The notes under the pieces are model-generated. The model saw only the letters and a list, made by a program, of their open reading frames with translations. It did not search any database and was not told the DNA's origin. Below, in pieces: positions 18,530 through 22,998 of a stretch of DNA of 22,998 nt; position 1 is the first letter of the stretch; each line of letters starts with the position of its first letter. The translations under genes were made by a program, and so were the position numbers. Source of the stretch: Bremia lactucae (lineage: Eukaryota; Oomycota; Peronosporomycetes; Peronosporales; Peronosporaceae); NCBI RefSeq assembly GCF_004359215.1, contig NC_090614.1, positions 3,950,261 through 3,973,258 on the forward strand, in the 5' to 3' direction.

Positions 18530-18967
18530 TTGTCAACGGGAGAACGACAAACGAAAGATTACCATTATTCTTGTGATCGCCTTTGAGAAACCCGAAGACA
18601 AAGTCATGGAAATTAACTTCCAACAGGCAGAGGTTGTAACGAAACATGGGATGAAGAATTAGGCTTCACCCGTTGACAAACTTCGTAAGCACGTATGTAC
18701 TTGCGGACGAATTCATACTGGCGAGGTCACTAGAAAATGAAACTTACCATGATATAAGTCTTCTCACGCTTGCGATGCCCACTTATTGGTACTCATATCT
18801 GATGCGCAATTTATTATGGGTGGGGATGACGACACGAGGTGTGTCACCAGCAATGTCTGTGTAATACATAAACTATCGTGTGTTATGTATCGATCTGTTG
18901 ATGATCGACACAATTTCGACAATCCTTTCAAATATCGTTGTGATGGATCTCTAAGGTGATCGATCAA
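18530..18967 (-). pseudogene. Integrase N-terminal part of D
   Basis: DNA is homologous to A 7540-7975 and B 15030-15469. Minus-strand pieces include MIDHLRDPSQRYLKGLSKLC, DRYITHDSLC (compare DRYTTRNGLLYY in B) and INCASDMSTN in place of LRLRIMYECHD, so the zinc finger has lost its first His in this frame. The frame is broken, and the catalytic core after 18530 is missing. Confidence 0.7.
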
Positions 18968-19042
18968 ACCTTGAAGAGCTTTACCTTTTTTGATAGGCTC
19001 TTCTTACGTCGTCGATAAATGATGACGACGGAACACTTGTTG

Positions 19043-19480
19043 TTAAAACAGCAGCCATATGCTCACTGTTACTTCCGCAGCCGGCTCAAATTCGAGCCTG
19101 CGCGAAAGGGCACCAGTGACGACATATTCCACAGAGAAGCTATAGTTCACGAAGAAAGAAAAACACCTCGTCATCCTCTGTGAAAGTTGTGGACTGCTTA
19201 TGGCCGTGCGGAAAGACGCATCATCCGTATAAACAATGAACGGTCTATCTCCCAAGAGATAGACCCTAAACTTACTCAGTGCATATTTATGGCAAGGAGT
19301 TCCTTGTCATGAACTGGATCGTTGCGCTCAGCTGGCTGTAGATGACGCGATTGATAGCAGACGCCGTGATGTGCGCCGTCGGTGTCGTATTGCACAGCGG
19401 ATTGCAAGATCGCTGGCGTCACAGACTACATAAAATTGTCTGTCTTGGTACACAATTACAAGGATTGGCGATTGCAGCAA
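19043..19480 (-). pseudogene. RNase H of D
   Basis: The open piece 19043-19255 reads MGDRPFIVYTDDASFRTAIS, then VVTGALSRRLEFE. Against A and B (YTDHASLRT, VVADALSRR) the last catalytic Asp is Gly (TGALSRR). The hairpin at 19242-19265 keeps its 10-bp stem intact, although its loop and the code around it have changed. The first half (19300-19480) has frame breaks. Confidence 0.75.
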
Positions 19481-20372
19481 GCTTTGTTTGATACCCTAAA
19501 AAACGCTAACTATCAGCGTACACGACAAGTATACATTTTTTTTAAACAAAGAAGAATGATGTACTGTCATTTCTGCATAATTGCGGGAATAAACGCCGCC
19601 GAATCATAGAACTTTTCACATCGGCTGGCAAAGGCCAGTCGGTGATTGTCTTGAACTTTTAAGGATCAGGGCTAGCACCGTGCTTACCCTCGATGCGCCT
19701 AAGAAGTGCAGCAATATACTCTTCTCGAGATTTGCATTACTTATACTTTTGCATAAATATAAGGACCTTTCGGACGTAGGTACGGTGTACTTCAACGTCC
19801 GACTTTCTATTCTTGACTCTGCTCGAACCAAGAGTCATTCAAGAGCTGCGGTGCGAAATCCCGCACCTATCTCAGTTGATTGGTCGCACATCTGTTGAAT
19901 GTTATAGGGACCCTGTAGCATTACTAGCCACTCCCATAGCCTTTCGCTTGGAGTGCTTACTGCTTTGAACGGGATATCCTGTTCACGCACGAGAATCTGA
20001 TATAAATCCACCCATCAGATCCATTGGCGGAAAGATGATGCTCTTTGACATATCGTCAATGATTACGTCGTTTTGTGGTATCGGCGTTTGAGCTGGTACC
20101 GCTGCAGCGTTTAATTTATTGAGCACATGCACAAATTGCCACCCTCTTGTTCTTTTACGCACATAGAATGTCGGAGAGCTATGTGGGGAGGTTGACCCCG
20201 TCAGATGACCCGCTGCTAAGCGATCGGCAAAGAACATGTCGATCGCAATTACTTGTTCACGAGGCCACTGCTTCATGACACAGTATTTCGAACCTGGTAT
20301 TTTTAAGGTCGATTTTATGACGAGTGCTTTTATCCTTAGGCAGCTCCCGCGGTACGGATTCAGGGAATACAT
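19481..20372 (-). pseudogene. Reverse transcriptase of D
   Basis: The N-terminal part is open at 19983-20372: VIAIDMFFADRLAAGHLTGS, SPTFYVRKRTRGWQFVHVLN, NAAAVPAQTPIPQNDVIIDD, MDLMGGFISD. The following part, where B has the catalytic FDD, reads without any DD pair (region 19820-19870), so the active site is gone. The thumb piece 19616-19831 is in yet another frame. This copy shows the palm start best of all in the window. Confidence 0.75.
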
Positions 20373-20684
20373 CCTTGAATTCGATTAAAATTCTCATGTA
20401 AAGGACTTTGTCTTCAAGACTTCTAAATTGGGTCACGCAAGAACTGTTTCTATTCTAGCGTTGGCAACTGATTTATCTCTGAAGTTCACTTCGGAGGCGC
20501 TATCAGATCAAGTGTATAAGCGCCTACCTTTTATCCATTGTTTACTAAGACATTGATTATCTCAGTTTACTATTTAGAACTATTTTCCAAAGGTACCTGG
20601 GATGTTTTGACCACAAGTGTCTCGGGACTTGTTCCCGCAGAATTTTGAGACGAATTCCTCAAGTTTTATTGGAGAAGTATCCTC
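20373..20684 (-). other. Linker before RT in D
   Basis: Matches the region before RT in C (3480-3560), for example around the shared word CGTCTCAAAA. No domain is recognised. The part between 20270 and 20830 is deleted in B. Confidence 0.4.
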
Positions 20685-21060
20685 CTAAACTGCCTTTATT
20701 TGTGGTTGCGCAACCACAGCGTGATAATCTACGATCGACTCTCCAGTCGATTTATGACTTTCGCACTGTCTCTTAAAGACAGGCGTTAAATTTTGCTCGG
20801 ATTTTTCTTTTCCAGCAAGCATCATTGTTTTCGTACCACTCAACTTATTCAAATGGTCGAACTTAGACGCTGCCTGTGCTTGTGCACAGCCGTCGGTGTC
20901 TAGCTCCATAGTGTGATGGGTTGTTACACTGAGGTCTTGTGAAGCCGTGCAAACGACGAGCCCAAGTGAGGCCATCGCACTCACTCGGAGGACATCCGCA
21001 TGGTTGTGGACGCTCAAATACGTTCATCAGATGACCCTCTGATGAACGAGAGGCCGACAT
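20685..21060 (-). pseudogene. Gag/protease-region piece of D
   Basis: An open minus-strand frame of 110 codons (20685-21017) with ADVLRVSAMASLGLVVCTAS, QAASKFDHLNKLSGTKTMML and a stop after AQPQIKAV. The only relative in the window is B 16861-17084. The position between gag and RT suggests the protease segment or the end of Gag, but I see no DSG motif or CCHC knuckle, so I do not assign a function. Confidence 0.4.
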
Positions 21061-21558
21061 CGCTACGGATTGATGCTACCAGTTTATGCACTAACTCGTT
21101 CATTCTACCCATGGTTTATTTAAGGATGACATCGAATTTGTTATTTAATCCAGTAAGATGAAATTATTATCTTACTGGTCACCCTTCAACGTCTACTGGA
21201 TATTAACTACACGTTCTTTACTGTTATATGCGTCTGTTGCTAGGCGCACTGTCAACCTCGCAAAAGGAATATCGCGCTCTATAAATTTGAGTCTACGATC
21301 TTCTAACGATTGGCGTCGAATGAAATTTTTCGACGCTCAACAATCGACTGAGGACTTTAGCGGCAAGAACTACAGTGGCAATTTATTTGCCACTGTAGTT
21401 CTCGAAGTGATGAGTTTTACCTCTTTACTTGGGGCAGTTACACACAATGCTTGTGTTTGAGTAGCAACTTTCGTCAGAAGGCCTGCAAATTCTTTTGACG
21501 TTGCTAAATCAGTAAGGCGCTCCGGACCTACTGATCCCGTCAGTTTTTTGACGATCCG
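21061..21558 (-). pseudogene. Likely gag N-terminal part of D, cut by F
   Basis: A minus-strand frame without Met is open from the F border (21558) down to a TAG near 21375, about 60 codons, with LTDLATSKEFAGLLTKVATQ and APSKEVKLITSRTTVANKLP; further pieces follow (RRLKFIERDIPFARLTVRLA near 21270). It is helical in character and in the right place for Gag, but I do not recognise it with certainty. The first stop falls in the right arm side of a perfect 16-bp inverted repeat (21366-21402). Confidence 0.4.
21366..21402. repeat. Perfect 16-bp inverted repeat, 5-nt loop
   Basis: Left arm AGAACTACAGTGGCAA (21366-21381), loop TTTAT, right arm fully complementary (21387-21402). It is the longest perfect hairpin I found in the window. 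It lies inside the decayed gag of D. A second one, 10-bp arms CCAGTAAGAT, lies at about 21151-21179. Confidence 0.9.
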
Positions 21559-22010
21559 TGTAACGGTGTGTATCGTTACATGAAATTAACACTTAAAGGT
21601 TGTTAATTAATATATTATCTAAAAGGTAGATAATATTTGGAGGATATTACTTTAAATAGTAATGTTCAGAATTCTTATCCATAAATAGGTATAGAACATT
21701 ATATCTATTTATTTTGCAGACTAATTAGCTGTAAACAAAAAGAGATACAGATAAGATAAGATAAGATAAGAATTCTATTGCATGTTTAGTATTTGTTTAT
21801 AATTAAGTTAGCATTTACAAGATAGATAGAAGAGATACTTAATTATATTTATACAGTTTTCATTTTACCCTCTTTAAGCTAGTTACCTTAAAGAGAAGTG
21901 TTTCTCTGCACGTACTAGTGTACGCGAAATAACGTAAGGCACCACTCGCAACTGAAGCAGTGCAAAGTGGACTTGTACAAAAGCAGTACAAGTCGTAGTG
22001 CCCCGTTACA
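21559..22010 (+). repeat. 5' LTR of F (family 1, 452 bp)
   Basis: Begins TGTAACGGTG, ends GCCCCGTTACA. Same family and strand as 409-859, but with many differences, so the two do not belong to one insertion. Contains the hairpins 21642-21667 and 21870-21895 discussed in the findings, and a tandem GATAA run (about 21750-21772). Confidence 0.9.
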
Positions 22011-22012
22011 CC

Positions 22013-22027
22013 TGGTAGCACTTTGTA
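22013..22027 (+). other. Primer binding site of F
   Basis: TGGTAGCACTTTGTA, two bases after the LTR. The first eight bases equal those of the site of C (1541). Confidence 0.65.
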
Positions 22028-22060
22028 GTCCGTCCGAGGACCACATTTCCCACATTTAAC

Positions 22061-22998
22061 ATGGACATGTTAGATGATAGCAGGAATACGCATCACGTTT
22101 CCCGTGAAAGCTACTTCTTATTAAGTGACATAGAAAGGAGTGCGGTCGAACTAATGAGTTCGACCGTAGGGAACGATGGCATCTTGGCGATGCTGTCCAA
22201 TTTGGAAAGAGATGCCCTCCATTCAGCCATCGCCAAGTTCATACAACATGAATTTGACGAGATGAAGAAAAAGGTAGCATTGCTGAATCAGCAAGGCTCT
22301 CAACAGGCAGAACTGTTGAGGTTACAATAGGTACAAACCACTGTGCCTGGGATGACGCAAACGCGTCGTCCCGAAACCTTAAAGATTGACATCTCTAAGT
22401 ATAGGGGAGTCGAAAAAGACTCCCTCTTGAGATGGTTTGTCGAGTTGGACGATGCCATAAGGTCACGTCACATCGTCGACGAGCAAATGCAAGTCGCATT
22501 CGCTCAATCAAATTTGGCAGGTCGTGCCAAAACTTGGGCATTGGGCCTTAAGTTGCGCGACCCATACGTCTTTAGGTCGCTGGATGCTTTTAAAGCCCGG
22601 CTCAAACAGACGTTTGAGCCGCCAAGGGCTGAGTTCAGAGCTCGTTCAGAGCTTCTGAAACTCAAGCAAGGCAAGCGTGATGTTCACGCGTATGCCCAGC
22701 ACATAGGACTCTTAGCGAGTTGTATTACCAATAACCCAGTCCATGAACACACGTTGATTACAGTGTTCATGCAAGGTCTTACGGATGGTCCCAGTAGAGA
22801 CCCACCTGTTCCGCTTGGAACAGGATACGCATGAAAAAGCAATAACCGTTGCGGAACAGGAGGACTTTAGCTTGAGACAGGCTCAAGCTAGTTCGTCATC
22901 ATATCGTCCTCCAAGACGACACGAGTTAGGAGGTCCAGAACCCATGGACCTTTCTTACGTCGAAAGCGAGAGACCTCGCTTTTCGAGCAATAAGCGAT
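22061..22998 (+). pseudogene. gag of F, one amber codon and one frameshift, incomplete at the window end
   Basis: Gag packs the element RNA. ATG at 22061, 51 bases after the LTR, starts with MDMLDDSRN and has a helical N-terminal part (LSNLERDALHSAIAKFIQHE, FDEMKKKVALLNQQ). An in-frame TAG at 22328-22330 interrupts it, and the same frame goes on at once. The capsid-like core follows: RPETLKIDISKYRG, LAGRAKTWALGLKL, FEPPRAEFRARSELLKLKQG, HTLITVFMQGLTDGP. Near 22780-22800 the frame shifts by one base; the next frame (from 22800) reads THLFRLEQDTHEKA, EQEDFSLRQAQAS and GPEPMDLSYVE and stays open to 22998. These blocks and their order fit oomycete gypsy Gag. The zinc knuckle would lie beyond the window. 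The coding sequence is packed with perfect hairpins. Confidence 0.85.

Larger units (their letters stand above)
18042..21558 (-). mobile_element. D: decayed Ty3/gypsy element, truncated by F
   Basis: Minus-strand order: gag (right), linker, RT, RNase H, integrase start, purine tract, 3' LTR (18042-18495). Integrase stops after the zinc-binding region: only about 30-50 bp separate it from the purine tract, so the core and any chromodomain are deleted. The right end is cut by the 5' LTR of F at 21559. Pol pieces align with A and B; the LTR is of family 2 like that of C. It is strongly decayed. Confidence 0.75.
21559..22998 (+). mobile_element. F: 5' part of a Ty3/gypsy (family 1) element
   Basis: 5' LTR, primer binding site and gag in order on the plus strand, running out of the window on the right. 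It cuts D. It is the best preserved element here: gag is readable over 940 bp with only one stop and one frameshift. Its LTR resembles that of E1 more than those of A and B. Confidence 0.9.

Noticed and set aside
409..22010. E1 and F LTRs as the two ends of one large element
   Set aside because: E1 has its purine tract on the left and F its primer site on the right, so they are a 3' LTR and a 5' LTR of two different insertions; they also differ at many bases.
22328..22330. Programmed stop-codon readthrough in gag of F
   Set aside because: The codons after TAG (GTA CAA) do not fit the known CAR-YYA readthrough context, Gag has a second lesion, and a C-to-T change of a Gln codon explains it more simply.
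22780..22800. Programmed frameshift in gag of F
   Set aside because: It lies inside the conserved Gag core, not at a gag-pol border, and I see no slippery heptamer. A one-base mutation is more likely.
1..22998. CRISPR array, rRNA or tRNA genes
   Set aside because: The many short palindromes do not form evenly spaced direct repeats, and no RNA gene fold or conserved rRNA sequence was recognised by eye.

Overview
This window is a repeat graveyard from an oomycete genome, most likely a Peronosporales species (Phytophthora or downy-mildew type). That assignment is inferred: the Gag core, the RT/RNase H, and the integrase ending in a chromodomain (YLVRWRGYPPSHDSWEP type) look like the chromovirus-type Ty3/gypsy elements I know from that group, and a Mutator-like transposase remnant of the same flavour is present. 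I found no intact host gene, rRNA, tRNA or CRISPR array.

Layout. E1 (1-859, +) is the 3' end of a gypsy element with its 3' LTR, sitting against a minus-strand LTR fragment (860-999). C (1042-4485, +) is a decayed gypsy element of a second LTR family: 5' LTR, PBS, Gag with zinc knuckle, protease, RT up to the YFDD region. It is cut by A (4486-about 8845, -), a family-1 element with 3' LTR, chromodomain, integrase, RNase H and the end of RT. From 8846 to 10275 there are two LTR-like fragments of a third type and a roughly 790-bp MITE-like element with inverted ends. From 10276 to 11362 only an unidentified, twice-interrupted reading frame is visible. A Mutator-like transposase C-terminus (11363-12116, -) is cut by the 3' LTR of B (12117-about 17084, -), the most complete pol region here. 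17085-17789 (+) joins a Gag scrap to an integrase zinc-finger scrap. D (18042-21558, -) is a decayed element with 3' LTR, pol pieces and gag, cut by F (21559 to the window end, +), which has a 5' LTR, PBS and a nearly intact gag that runs out of the window.

Nothing here looks able to move on its own. F is the youngest-looking copy, but its gag has one in-frame amber codon and one frameshift. A and B share a 707-bp stretch without any difference I can see, while their flanks diverge, which points to gene conversion or recombination.

The most striking signal is not a gene. The family-1 retrotransposons (LTRs, coding regions and 3' region) are built as an almost continuous chain of short, mostly perfect inverted repeats (7-10 bp arms, 3-12 nt loops) every few tens of bases. 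Where copies differ, several stems change on both arms together, including a paired one-base indel and a copy holding G.U intermediates, while loops drift. This looks like selection, or a copying mechanism, acting on folded sense-strand RNA across the whole element.
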